The notes under the pieces: generated by a model
Told to the model about the DNA's origin: nothing
The model's database searches: none
The model's input: only the letters and a program-made list of their open reading frames with translations
Assembly (NCBI GenBank): GCA_014904985.1
Contig: MU129319.1
Location: 12,704 to 29,163, forward strand
From: Hydnum rufescens UP504
Taxonomy: Eukaryota > Basidiomycota > Agaricomycetes > Cantharellales > Hydnaceae
Length of the DNA: 16,460 nucleotides
Direction of reading: 5' to 3'
Translations under genes and position numbers: made by a program
Shown: in pieces, positions 8,767 to 16,050 of the stretch
How positions within the stretch are numbered: the first letter of the stretch is position 1
How the letters are laid out: each line of letters starts with the position of its first letter

Positions 8767-8802
8767 TGCATGACTGCGACCACACAACCATGACCACACA
8801 AT

Positions 8803-8939
8803 CACACACCTGCTGATGCGGGTGTGTGGTCATAAGGTAAGTTTTGTCTCAGTAAATACAATAGTGCAAAAGAGTAGCGCAAGCTACTCTTTTTGTGCTG
8901 CCATGAATTTTTATACTAACATAGCCTGTATTCCTCCAG
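8803..8939 (+). repeat. Double-hairpin intron unit p1
   Basis: Plus strand: hairpin B 8803-8829, CATAAG then donor GTAAGT from 8837, hairpin A 8866-8898 with a core stem AAAAGAGTAGC/GCTACTCTTTT, branch point ACTAAC (8915-8920), acceptor CTCCAG ending 8939. Predicted intron 103 nt. The stem has GAGTAGC/GCTACTC in place of the usual GAGCAGC/GCTGCTC, a paired change that keeps the helix. Confidence 0.75.
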
Positions 8940-8989
8940 ATCAAAACCAAAACAATGAACAACAGGCCACCCAATGAGTGAGCCCAGGA

Positions 8990-9128
8990 ACCACACCTGC
9001 CACAGTGGGTGTGGTACTATTTAAGGTGAGTCTCCCCCCCCTGATAGATGCAGCCACACAAAAAGAGCAGTGAAAGCTGCTCTTTTTGCATCGCTTTTAA
9101 TTTTGTAACTAATTATATTTTATTCTAG
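8990..9128 (+). repeat. Double-hairpin intron unit p2
   Basis: Plus strand: hairpin B 8990-9015, TTTAAG then donor GTGAGT from 9026, hairpin A 9059-9088 (12-bp stem, loop TGAAAG), branch point TAACTAAT (9106-9113), acceptor TTCTAG ending 9128. Predicted intron 103 nt. The exon before it (8940-9025, 86 nt) has stops in all three frames. Confidence 0.78.
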
Positions 9129-9239
9129 GTACAGTATTGTCACAAATGAAGACCGCAGACCCATGAAGCAAGCCCCCCACAATGATAACACACCCACAGA
9201 GGGGACCCCCAGATGATGACATGCCACATGAAGAGATGA

Positions 9240-9374
9240 ACCACACACCCGCTTCAGCAGGTGTGTGGTAATTTTAAGGTGAGCATATAACCACACAAAA
9301 GGAGCAGCGTATGCTGCTCCTTTTGTGTGGCTTTTCTTTTTTCCTTTTTACTAATGTATTAGACATTATTTTAG
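9240..9374 (+). repeat. Double-hairpin intron unit p3
   Basis: Plus strand: hairpin B 9240-9269, TTTTAAG then donor GTGAGC from 9279, hairpin A 9291-9330 (perfect 18-bp stem, CCACACAAAAGGAGCAGC arm, loop GTAT), branch point TACTAAT, acceptor TTTTAG ending 9374. Predicted intron 96 nt. AAAAGGAGC/GCTCCTTTT replaces AAAAAGAGC/GCTCTTTTT: another paired change. Confidence 0.78.
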
Positions 9375-9517
9375 GTTGTCTGAACCCATGACCCCACCAA
9401 GCAAACACATGAGAATGGCAACAGACCTGCCAAACGAAACCTGCAAGAGTTCAAACCCCCAACATGACAACCAAGCCCCATACCGAGTACGAACCGCACG
9501 ACCATGGTACAAACCAA

Positions 9518-9666
9518 GGACCACACCCACTTCAGTGGGTGTGGTCCTACAAGGTTTTTATTTTTTTAATTTGATTTCTATATGTACAATGACGCAAAAG
9601 GAGCAGTGCAAGCTGCTCCCTTTGTGTCACTTTGAATTTTTTTACTAATCGACATTCTCACTCTAG
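9518..9666 (+). repeat. Double-hairpin intron unit p4
   Basis: Plus strand: hairpin B 9518-9547 (perfect 13-bp stem GGACCACACCCAC, loop TTCA), CTACAAG then a weak donor GTTTTT from 9554, hairpin A 9591-9628, branch point TACTAAT, acceptor CTCTAG ending 9666. Predicted intron 113 nt. The exon before it is 9375-9553 (179 nt). Confidence 0.72.
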
Positions 9667-9759
9667 GATCTGAACTGAGACCCACAAAACAAAACACCTG
9701 CCCAAGTGACAACCAGCCCCCCTGTACAGAACCAAGTACATGACCAGGGTGCAAAGGGA

Positions 9760-9907
9760 GTACCACACACCCACTTCAGCAGGGGTGTGGTACTAGTTCA
9801 GGGGAGTTCCCCCCCCCTCAATAGATACTGTGGCGCAAAAAGAGCAGCAAAAGCTGCTCTTTTTGTGCTGCTTCAAATTTTTAACTAACACATATTTTAA
9901 TATCTAG
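9760..9907 (+). repeat. Double-hairpin intron unit p5, donor site lost
   Basis: Plus strand: hairpin B 9760-9793 with a small bulge; then GTTCAG followed by GGGAGT where p2 has GTGAGT, in an otherwise similar C-run context, so the donor appears mutated (GT to GG). Hairpin A 9833-9868 (16-bp arms, loop AAAA), branch point TAACTAAC, acceptor ATCTAG ending 9907. If spliced at 9802 the intron would be 106 nt. Confidence 0.68.
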
Positions 9908-10195
9908 GTCATCATTTGATCCAACGTCCCACACGAGTCCAACTGAAGGGTATGTGGTACTGGGCATTGCTGCCTTGGGGCTTGGATGGGGGCTCACCCG
10001 GCTCGTTGGTGGCCATTTGGGTGGGTTTGGCTTGGCAGTTCACCATTGTGCGGGTCATTTGGGGGTCATGGCTGTCTGTTGTCATCATTTCGGGAGCTTC
10101 AAATTCAATCCTAGAATTGAATGATAACGAACATTGTTGGAGGGATAAAATCCCATTACATACATACCTCATCCGGGCCCAATTACCTCCTCAAA
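9908..10195. other. Terminal exon-like sequence meeting opposite-orientation remnants
   Basis: After the last plus-strand acceptor, a degenerate hairpin B-like stretch (about 9929-9960, CCCACAC...GTATGTGG) is followed by TGGGCATTGC...GGGGGTCATGGCTGT, which looks like the G/T-rich plus-strand face of minus-array exons. ATTCAAT/ATTGAAT near 10109-10127 is a short palindrome. This is probably a junction where plus and minus material meet before segment copy 2. Confidence 0.35.
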
Positions 10196-10853
10196 CGAAT
10201 CCATATTCTCACATTTCTCTCATATCCACACTTGTTATTCCTCTGGCCGTCAAAATAGCATGGATTCACATCCCAGGATCTGTGGTCCTTTTTACTTTCC
10301 TCCACCCTATATATGAGACAATTATTTGTCCATCCTTGGCACTTCAACAGGCCATCAAATTTGTACTTATCTCCAAGCCAGTTCATACAGGCTATAGCAA
10401 TTCAACTTGCTTACTTTCATCCATCTATTGTATCACCATCAGTGTATCCAATTGCCTCAAGGGCAGTATTTGACCTTGTATTATGTAACACGACTCCCAC
10501 TTTGACTCACAGACTTGTCACATGTTGAATAGGGGCTATTCCAATACTCTCAAGGAGTATGTCGTGAATATCTCCACCAATTTCGATCAGATCGACTCGG
10601 CAAGACAGCGCCCATAACGCTACGATTAATACCTGTCTAACGGTATCACACATACATTTATCGGATGAGAACTGCATCCTCCAGGTCGATTTTACCTCAT
10701 GTTCCACACTATTCTTCAGTATTTCGCAAATACCTCCATCAGTTTAGATCCGATTTGTTCGAAACGATCACTCCTGGAAAGATGCTTAAAATCCGCATTG
10801 AACAGTACCAAGGGAAAAATGAGCGGATAAGAACTCGGGATTCTGTAATTTAG
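10196..10853 (-). pseudogene. Duplicated segment, copy 2: broken minus-strand frame of unknown family
   Basis: Homologous to 5341-6000. Reading the minus strand, one frame runs from about 10740 (GICEILKNSVEHEVKSTWRM) to a TGA near 10510-10512, where copy 1 reads through; past that stop the same frame continues (VKVGVVLHN, ALEAIGYTDGD) to another stop near 10418. A second stop (TAA) lies upstream at about 10745-10750 where copy 1 has a sense codon. A separate frame, 10386-10183, contains KFDGLLKCQG and NPCYFDGQRNNKCG. Each copy has different disabling changes, so an intact ancestor existed but neither copy is functional as one frame. Family not recognised. Confidence 0.55.
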
Positions 10854-11178
10854 TCTCCCCATGGCTCATTTCACTTTTACCTCTGCTTTCTGATTACTAA
10901 AGGCAATTATGGTTCCGGCACCCTATGTCCGATGGAGGGTACATCTAGGGCGACCAGTTCCACCTTTCCCCAAGGGATTTTGTTCAGTAGGAGAGGAGGA
11001 ATACCTTGGTCAAGCCATATTCCCCTATTCTGACCTGTTAATTGAATATCTCCTTCAGTCTTGAAGCTTTTGACTTGATTTCTTTTTCATCATTTTCGCC
11101 TTAATCCCACCTTTCCACCGGTTACCATAGCATTTTTGTGTGATGCATATTAAGTGCAGGAGATGCGAATTTCGATTG
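10854..11178. other. About 325 nt present only in segment copy 2
   Basis: Lies exactly between TAATTTAG (end of the first homologous part) and TCTTTCCCC (start of the second), which are adjacent at 6000/6001 in copy 1. The piece has no evident terminal repeats or ORF. It may be an insertion here or a deletion in copy 1. Confidence 0.55.
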
Positions 11179-11493
11179 TCTTTCCCCCCATCCCCAGTTG
11201 AAAAGCTAGTTGAACTGCTGCTGGTGTCAGGGTAAATTCCAAAACTCAACCCCCACTAATCACACTTTTGATAGGCTCTCAAGAGGAAGACCTAGAGTGT
11301 GATTCCCTGATTTATCAACCCCTTCATTTATTGTCTGGATAGGCTCAGTCTATAGAGGACAATTTCACCCATTCAAAGACCTCCCTCCTCTCAGACCCCA
11401 ACATTCGGATTGGCCCCGTGATCCCCTCTCTTTGTCCTTGTTTCCATTTCGCAGACTGTGGCTGGATTCAACTTCTGTTTCCCGCTTACAATG
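11179..11493. repeat. Duplicated segment, copy 2, distal part
   Basis: Corresponds to 6001-6297. Homology ends after CTTACAATG; from 11494 this copy continues as the intron end of a minus-strand double-hairpin unit, whereas copy 1 continues with unrelated sequence. Confidence 0.65.
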
Positions 11494-11623
11494 TTAGTAA
11501 AAAAAATTTGAAGTGATGCTGAAGGGGCAGCTTGCACTGCTCCTTTGGCGTCACTGTAGATGTAGAAAGTTTTAAAAAAATACCTTGTAGTACCACACAC
11601 CCGCATTGGCAGGTGTGTGGTAC
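11485..11623 (-). repeat. Double-hairpin intron unit n1, joined to the duplicated segment
   Basis: Minus strand: hairpin B 11623-11590 (perfect 15-bp stem GTACCACACACCCGC, four-base loop), CTACAAG then donor GTATTT from 11583, hairpin A 11554-11513 (18-nt arms, 4 imperfect pairs), branch point TACTAAC, acceptor TTGTAAG ending 11485. Predicted intron 99 nt. The acceptor AG lies inside the segment homologous to 6289-6297. Confidence 0.7.
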
Positions 11624-11727
11624 TCGTTGTTGCCCAGGGTCGTGTACCTTCGACTGCCAGTTTTCTGTACAGTTCTCAGGTGGGTTGGGGGGTTTCGGGT
11701 ACATACTTGTTTGGGGGGAAGGAAGAT

Positions 11728-11869
11728 CTAGAATACAAGAATTTAGATCAGTAAAAGTTAACATGATGCAAAAAGAGCTGCCTTCACAGCTCTTTTTGCA
11801 CCATTGGGGATGCATTACATTACATACCTTGTATAGAACCACACACCCACTACTGCAGGTGTGTGGTTC
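11728..11869 (-). repeat. Double-hairpin intron unit n2
   Basis: Minus strand: hairpin B 11869-11836, ACAAG then donor GTATGT from 11827, hairpin A 11800-11767 (perfect 14-bp stem TGCAAAAAGAGCTG, loop of 6), branch region TTAAC/TACTGAT, acceptor ATTCTAG ending 11728. Predicted intron 100 nt. GAGCTG/CAGCTC replaces GAGCAG/CTGCTC, a paired change. Exon-like body to n1 is 144 nt. Confidence 0.76.
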
Positions 11870-12013
11870 ATCTCTGTGTTTGGTGCATCATTGTTCATGG
11901 GGATGTTGTCATTCTGGCAGGGCTTTGCTTTGATGGTGTTCATCTCTGTGTTGTGCATCATTGTTCATGATGTTTCATTCTGAGCTTTGTGGGTCTTCCA
12001 TTTGCAGCGATAC

Positions 12014-12151
12014 CTAGAATGAAAAATTATTAGTTAAAAAATTAAAAGCGATGCAAAAAGAGCAGCTTTCACTGCTCTTTTTGTGCCATTGGATACAGGA
12101 AAATCACCTGCCTTAAATAGTACCAGACACCCACTGTGGTGGGTGCCTGGT
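12014..12151 (-). repeat. Double-hairpin intron unit n3
   Basis: Minus strand: hairpin B 12151-12122 (ACCAGGCACCCAC arm, loop of 4, one mismatch), TTTAAG then GCAGGT; the donor is either GC at that point or GTGATT from 12107. Hairpin A 12086-12053, branch point AACTAAT, acceptor ATTCTAG ending 12014. Predicted intron about 94-100 nt. In B the usual CCACAC/GTGTGG is CCAGAC/GCCTGG, again partly compensated. Exon-like body to n2 is 186 nt. Confidence 0.7.
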
Positions 12152-12210
12152 TTGCATTGGCTTTTCATTCAGCAGGGTTTGGTGGTGCATTCATCAGGTT
12201 TTCTTTTGGC

Positions 12211-12348
12211 GTGGCAGGGGTGTGGTACAAAAGGTCTGTTTTTTGATTTTGATTTTGATTTGCAAGTGGTGCAAAAAGAGCAGCAATAGCTGCTCTTTTT
12301 GCGCTGCTTTGAATTTCTAACTTAATATTTTGCTGCCCAACACCCCAG
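12211..12348 (+). repeat. Double-hairpin intron unit q1 with half a hairpin B
   Basis: Plus strand: only the right half of B remains (GTGGCAGGGGTGTGGTAC, about 12211-12228), then AAAAG and a weak donor GTCTGT from 12234. Three GATTTT repeats precede hairpin A 12271-12302 (perfect 14-bp stem, loop AATA). Branch point CTAAC 12317-12321, acceptor CCCCAG ending 12348. Predicted intron 115 nt. It points away from n3, so 12152-12210 is a second back-to-back centre. Confidence 0.65.
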
Positions 12349-12420
12349 CAACATGCCCCCTGAACCTGCATCTGAACACCGGACGACCCCCTGTCCAAAG
12401 TCTTGAGGAAGCAACGGACG

Positions 12421-12454
12421 GTACCACACACCTGCCCTAGTGGGTGTGTGGTAT
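12421..12454 (+). repeat. Terminal hairpin B without hairpin A (q2)
   Basis: GTACCACACACC...GGTGTGTGGTAT forms a B stem, followed directly by GTATGT (12451), a good donor. No hairpin A or clear branch point follows in the AT-rich stretch to 12540. Exon-like body 12349-12450 is 102 nt. Probably the end of the short plus array. Confidence 0.55.
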
Positions 12455-12626
12455 GTTTTTTTAATTGAATTTTTAAATAAATAAATACATAAGTTGATAA
12501 AAACAAAAACAATACACAGCTTAGGGCGACTACTTTTGACCCTTGAAGGCCTGTTTTTAAGGTTTTCAAACATACCCTTGAAGGGTTTCCTCATAGCAGG
12601 CCAGTACCTACTATGGTAGGTCATAT
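12455..12626. other. AT-rich spacer and left flank of the minisatellite
   Basis: AT-rich to about 12520 (AAATAAATAAATACATAA). From about 12541 comes CCTTGAAGG, then CCCTTGAAGGG (12575-12585) and ATAGCAGG, in the same order as on the right flank of the minisatellite (13573-13635), so the array sits between two direct, diverged copies of this flank. Confidence 0.55.
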
Positions 12627-13550
12627 CACTTGCTACTACTCCTAGAGCACTTGCTATGATGAATCAAACACTTGCTATGACCTATCAAACACTTGCTACA
12701 ACCTATCAAACACTTGCTATGATGAATCAAACACTTGCTATGACCTATCAAACACTTGCTATGATGAATCAAACACTTGCTCTGACCTATCAAACACTTG
12801 CTATGACCCATAGAACACTTGCTATGACCTATAGAACACTTGCTACCACCAGTAGAACACTTGCTATGATCTATCAAACACTTGCTATGACCCATAGAAC
12901 ACTTGCTATGACCTATGGAACACTTGCTACCACCAGTAGAACACTTGCTATGACCTATCAAACACTTGCTATGACCTATCAAACACTTGCTATGACCCAT
13001 AGAACACTTGCTATGACCTATGGAACACTTGCTACCACCAGTAGAACACTTGCTATGACCTATCAAACACTTGCTATGACCTATCAAACACTTGCTATGA
13101 CCCATAGAACACTTGCTATGACCTATAAACACTTGCTGTGACCCAAAGAACACTTGCTATGATGAATCAAACACTTGCTATGACCTATAAGACACTTGCT
13201 ACCACCAGTAGAACACTTGCTATGACCTATAAGACACTTGCTACCACCAGTAGAGATCTTGCTATGACCCATAGAACACCTGCTATGACCTATAGAATAC
13301 TTGCTATGACCTATAGAACACTTGCTATGACCTGTACCACACTTGCTATGACCTGTACCACACTTGCTATGACCTGTACCACACTTGCTATGACCGTACC
13401 ACACTTGCTATGACCTGTACCACACTTGCTATGACCTGTACCACACTTGCTATGACCTGTACCACACTTGCTATGACCTGTACAACACTTGCTAGGATGT
13501 ATAGAACCCTTGCTGTGAGGAATCAAACACTTACTATGATCTATAGAACA
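12627..13550. repeat. 21-nt minisatellite (about 44 copies) with 105-nt higher-order units
   Basis: Unit CACTTGCTATGACCTATCAA+A with variants in its second half (GATGAATCAAA, ACCCATAGAA, ACCACCAGTAGAA, ACCTATGGAA, ACCTGTACCA). The ACCCATAGAA variant recurs at about 12891, 12996 and 13101, i.e. every 105 nt (five units), inside a repeated order of variants. The right third is more homogeneous (ACCTGTACCA block, about 13330-13490). Because 21 is a multiple of 3, both strands stay open for long stretches (TLAMTYQ repeats on plus, GHSKCLI on minus), broken where 20-nt units occur near 13120 and 13390. Confidence 0.95.
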
Positions 13551-13619
13551 TATAACAGGGTGACTACAAACACCCTTCAAGGTCTGATTTTAGTGTATGA
13601 ACCCCCCCCCCTTGAAGGG
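13551..13619. repeat. Right flank of the minisatellite
   Basis: CCCTTCAAGG (13573-13582) and CCCTTGAAGGG (13609-13619) surround a short spacer with a run of nine or more C, matching the layout of the left flank at 12541-12585. Confidence 0.55.
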
Positions 13620-13875
13620 TATCTTGGTAGCAGGTTATCACCTGCTATTCCTGGATGCTACAGAATGACATCCTCTACCACCTGCTATGGTGGATTAATA
13701 GTACCTACTAATGGCTGGATATCACCTACTGTGAAATTCATAGCACCTACTAATGACAGGACTGTATATATTGCATATCACCTACTGATGGCATAATGGA
13801 CTGACTGTGGAGTGCATATCATCTACTAATGGTTTGATATCACTTACTATGGAATCCAAATCACTATGCATTGCA
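13620..13875. repeat. Degenerate relative of the minisatellite
   Basis: The words TATCACCTGCTAT, CACCTGCTATGG, TACCTACTAATGG, ATCACCTACT, CACCTACTAATG, ATCATCTACTAATGG and ATCACTTACTATGG follow each other at irregular spacings of about 20-40 nt. They resemble the minisatellite core CACTTGCTATG, so this is likely an older or ancestral form of the same repeat. Confidence 0.65.
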
Positions 13876-14096
13876 TGTCTATCCTTACTAGTGCTTTTGT
13901 AATCATTCCTAATCTAATTATTCCCTAATTAGGTAATAAAATAATTATGTAATCTTACTTGTACCCAACTGGCCCTTTCAGCCTGCTTATGCACATGGAA
14001 GAAGGGGGGTGGCAGCTTTGAGACTGTGGGTGGGGACCTTGGGGGCACTAAGTGGGTGTGGGGCATCAAGAACTTGGGGGAGGGGGCTGTAACAGG
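13876..14096. other. AT-rich then G-rich unassigned sequence
   Basis: 13900-13960 is AT-rich with TAATTAGG words like those at 16200-16240. 13990-14096 is G-rich on the plus strand and would be the exon downstream of the isolated unit on the minus strand. No ORF supported. Confidence 0.3.
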
Positions 14097-14222
14097 GAGA
14101 CAACAGTTACTAAAAAAATCAAGAGTGGTGCAATAAAGAACAGCCAGAGGCTGTCCTTTTCTGCATCAGACAATGATAACATACCTCACCACCACACCCC
14201 AGTCTCTAGTGGGGTGGGGTGG
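14097..14222 (-). repeat. Isolated, diverged double-hairpin intron unit
   Basis: Minus strand: hairpin B 14222-14189 (13-bp stem with one mismatch), GGTGAG then donor GTATGT from 14184, hairpin A 14164-14130 (13 of 16 pairs, loop of 3), possible branch point TAGTAAC, acceptor TTACAG ending 14097. Predicted intron 88 nt. The order and orientation of all parts match the arrays although sequence identity is low, so it is the oldest copy in the window. Confidence 0.65.
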
Positions 14223-14919
14223 CTTCTCCTGGGCTCTCAGTCTGGGATGGGGTGGTATTGAGTGGATTGAAAAAAAGCTTCTGGCAGCTGCTGGCCAATT
14301 GACTTATGACTCAACACTCAACACTGGCAATTGCCTGGTTCCAACAGCATGTGACCTATGGATCAATGCCACACAGCTGTAAATAGAAATTACCTTTTAT
14401 ACATGTTAGATGGTGTATGCTTAGGGCAAAAACTAAACAAAGAGGCTGGTTGGGTGTGAATATCAGGTAATTTGAGAGAAAAATGCCCATAATGTAAGAA
14501 GAAGAACACATATTGCATTGAAAATGAGTTCAATGGAAAGAGATGATCAAGGTGCATTGAATGGTGGTACCCACATCACAATCCATGCAGAATTGATGGC
14601 AGGAGGTTGGTGAGGATGCCAAAAACAGGAAATATGAGGCAGCTCCACACAGGGGGCACCAAAATAATCATCCTCAGAGATGAGGATAGAGCTCAATGAG
14701 ACCAATATAATGGTACAAAAACAAAAGAAATTGGTCCATAAATGGGGGAGATATGGCTGCCAGCTCATCAAGGAGAAAAGTGCCCATAAAAGATGAACCA
14801 CTGCTCCAATTTCATCACAACCAGGACCATTGGAACAAGGGAGTCAAGGCCTTTCATTTAAGTCCAAAGTCAAAAAAAAAAAAGTCAAGGGTTCCCCCTA
14901 GAATGTGATTCAAAGTGCG
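14223..14919. other. Unassigned sequence with one poly(A) run
   Basis: No gene, tandem repeat or hairpin unit seen. A GGCAATTGCC palindrome sits at 14326-14335. A run of 12 A lies at 14873-14884 between two AAGTCAA-like words and could be the tail of a retroposed sequence, but no body or target duplication is clear. The plus strand is purine-rich. Confidence 0.3.
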
Positions 14920-15404
14920 CCCAGCCAAAAGAGCAGCAGGATTGATGCTTGCAGGGTCACCACACAATTACAACAAATCCAGCCCCCAGATGCTGAAGAT
15001 TAACCACCTCAAGTATGACAGAGTTGCTGCAGGGGCAGCTCAGTCTCCTCAGAGGTGGCATCAAGTTGACACAGACTCAACACAGCCAAACAGCAGCTGG
15101 ATTGATGCTTGCTGGGTCACCACTCAATTACATCAAATCCAGCCCCTGCATGCTGGAGGCTAACTGCCTCAAGTATGACAGAGTTGCCACAGGGCAGGTC
15201 TGTCTCCTCAGAGATGGCATCAAGTCGACACAGACACAACACAGCCAAAACAGCAGGTAGATTGATGCTTGCAGGGTCACCACGCAATTACATCGAATCC
15301 AGCCACTGGATGCTGGAGACTAACTACCTCAAGTATGACTGAGTTGCTGCAGGGGCAGCTCAGTCTCCTCGGAGGTGGCGTCAAGTTGACACAGACTCAA
15401 CACA
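14920..15404. repeat. Tandem repeat, three copies of 160 nt
   Basis: ATTGATGCTTGC starts at 14941, 15101 and 15261, exactly 160 nt apart. Each copy continues with GGGTCACCAC.CAATTACA, AATCCAGCC, CCTCAAGTATGAC.GAGTTGC, CTCAGTCTCCTC (CTGTCTCCTC in copy 2) and a GACACAGACTCAACACAG block. The frames across it shift between copies, so no repeated protein is proposed. Confidence 0.92.
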
Positions 15405-15726
15405 GGCAATTGCCGAGTGTGATTAAATTAATACAGCGACTGTCAATCAATAGCATGCAACAGGTGGGGGAGCAAGGGAAGAAGTATCATGTAGCTAATA
15501 TATAGATATTATATAGTGCATAGAAGTCCAAGAAAACAGAAGTCAAAAGTTGGATTGATCACAATACTGAAATGCACCATATCAAGAACTTTAAACCCTA
15601 TCTGAGACTCTTCTATGCATGGGATCAGGGCCATTCTGTGATATGATGCTCATGTATATGTCTAGTAACATATCAGTCCATGGGACATGAGTTGGACCTT
15701 CAGGGAGGCTTTAAACCCACAAATTT
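15405..15726. other. Single-copy-looking sequence with a link to the window's left end
   Basis: Begins with GGCAATTGCCGA (15405-15416), the same 12-mer as at 149-160. Further on TATCATGTAGCTAATATATAG...AGTCCAAGAAAAC resembles 208-264 (CATGTATATTATAG...TGTCCAGGAAAAC). A common diverged origin with 140-280 is likely. No gene seen. Confidence 0.4.
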
Positions 15727-16050
15727 CCTTATAAGGGTATGTTTGTTTCCTCCACTGAAGACTCAAATCTGCACCTGAGGGTGTGATATTTGGAAAATGG
15801 GCACTCTTACCATGTGCCTATCCTATCAGAACATTTCTGCAATTTTTTTTCATTTTTTTCCTTATTAGGATAAGTTTGTTTCCTTCACCACAGACTCAAA
15901 TCCACATGTAGGGAAGAAATAGTTGGAAGATGAGATCACCTATCATATGCCTACCCCACCAGAACATTTCTGGAAATTTTAGACCTCCTTCCTTATTAGG
16001 GTAGGTTTGTTTCCTTTACCACAGGGTGAAATCAGCAGCTGAGGGTGAGA
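15727..16050. repeat. Tandem repeat, three copies of about 132 nt
   Basis: CCTTAT[AT]AGG.TA.GTTTGTTTCC begins at 15727, 15860 and 15991 (steps of 133 and 131). Shared later words are CTCAAATC, GCCTA.CC and CAGAACATTTCTG. The copies are clearly diverged and the third is incomplete. Confidence 0.85.

Larger units (their letters stand above)
8803..9907 (+). other. Rightward array of five double-hairpin exon/intron units
   Basis: Mirror-oriented partner of the 6937-8600 array. Exon-like bodies are 86, 150, 179 and 135 nt; introns 96-113 nt. All three frames of the first internal exon are closed, so a continuous protein is unlikely with the proposed splice sites. Confidence 0.6.

Noticed and set aside
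8602..8793. PolyQ protein on plus and polyC protein on minus
   Set aside because: Both arise from the palindrome plus a CAA/CAG microsatellite; the plus frame stops before the predicted donor.
6937..9907. Mitochondrial double-hairpin elements
   Set aside because: Those sit in AT-rich organelle DNA without spliceosomal signals; here composition, retroelement-like relic and GT-AG introns point to the nucleus. Only the general layout is similar.
11532..11933. Plus-strand ORFs with recurring THPLxQVCG
   Set aside because: The motif is simply hairpin B translated on the antisense side; it recurs wherever B does and the frame crosses predicted introns.
12656..13141. Heptapeptide-repeat protein (TLAMTYQ) or its minus-strand counterpart (GHSKCLI)
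   Set aside because: Openness on both strands follows from a 21-nt unit; frames break where 20-nt units occur and there is no non-repeat coding sequence attached.
12627..13550. CRISPR-like array of short repeats
   Set aside because: Units are contiguous 21-mers with no unique spacers, the context is eukaryotic and there are no cas genes; it is a minisatellite. The hairpin units are also too long and carry splice signals.
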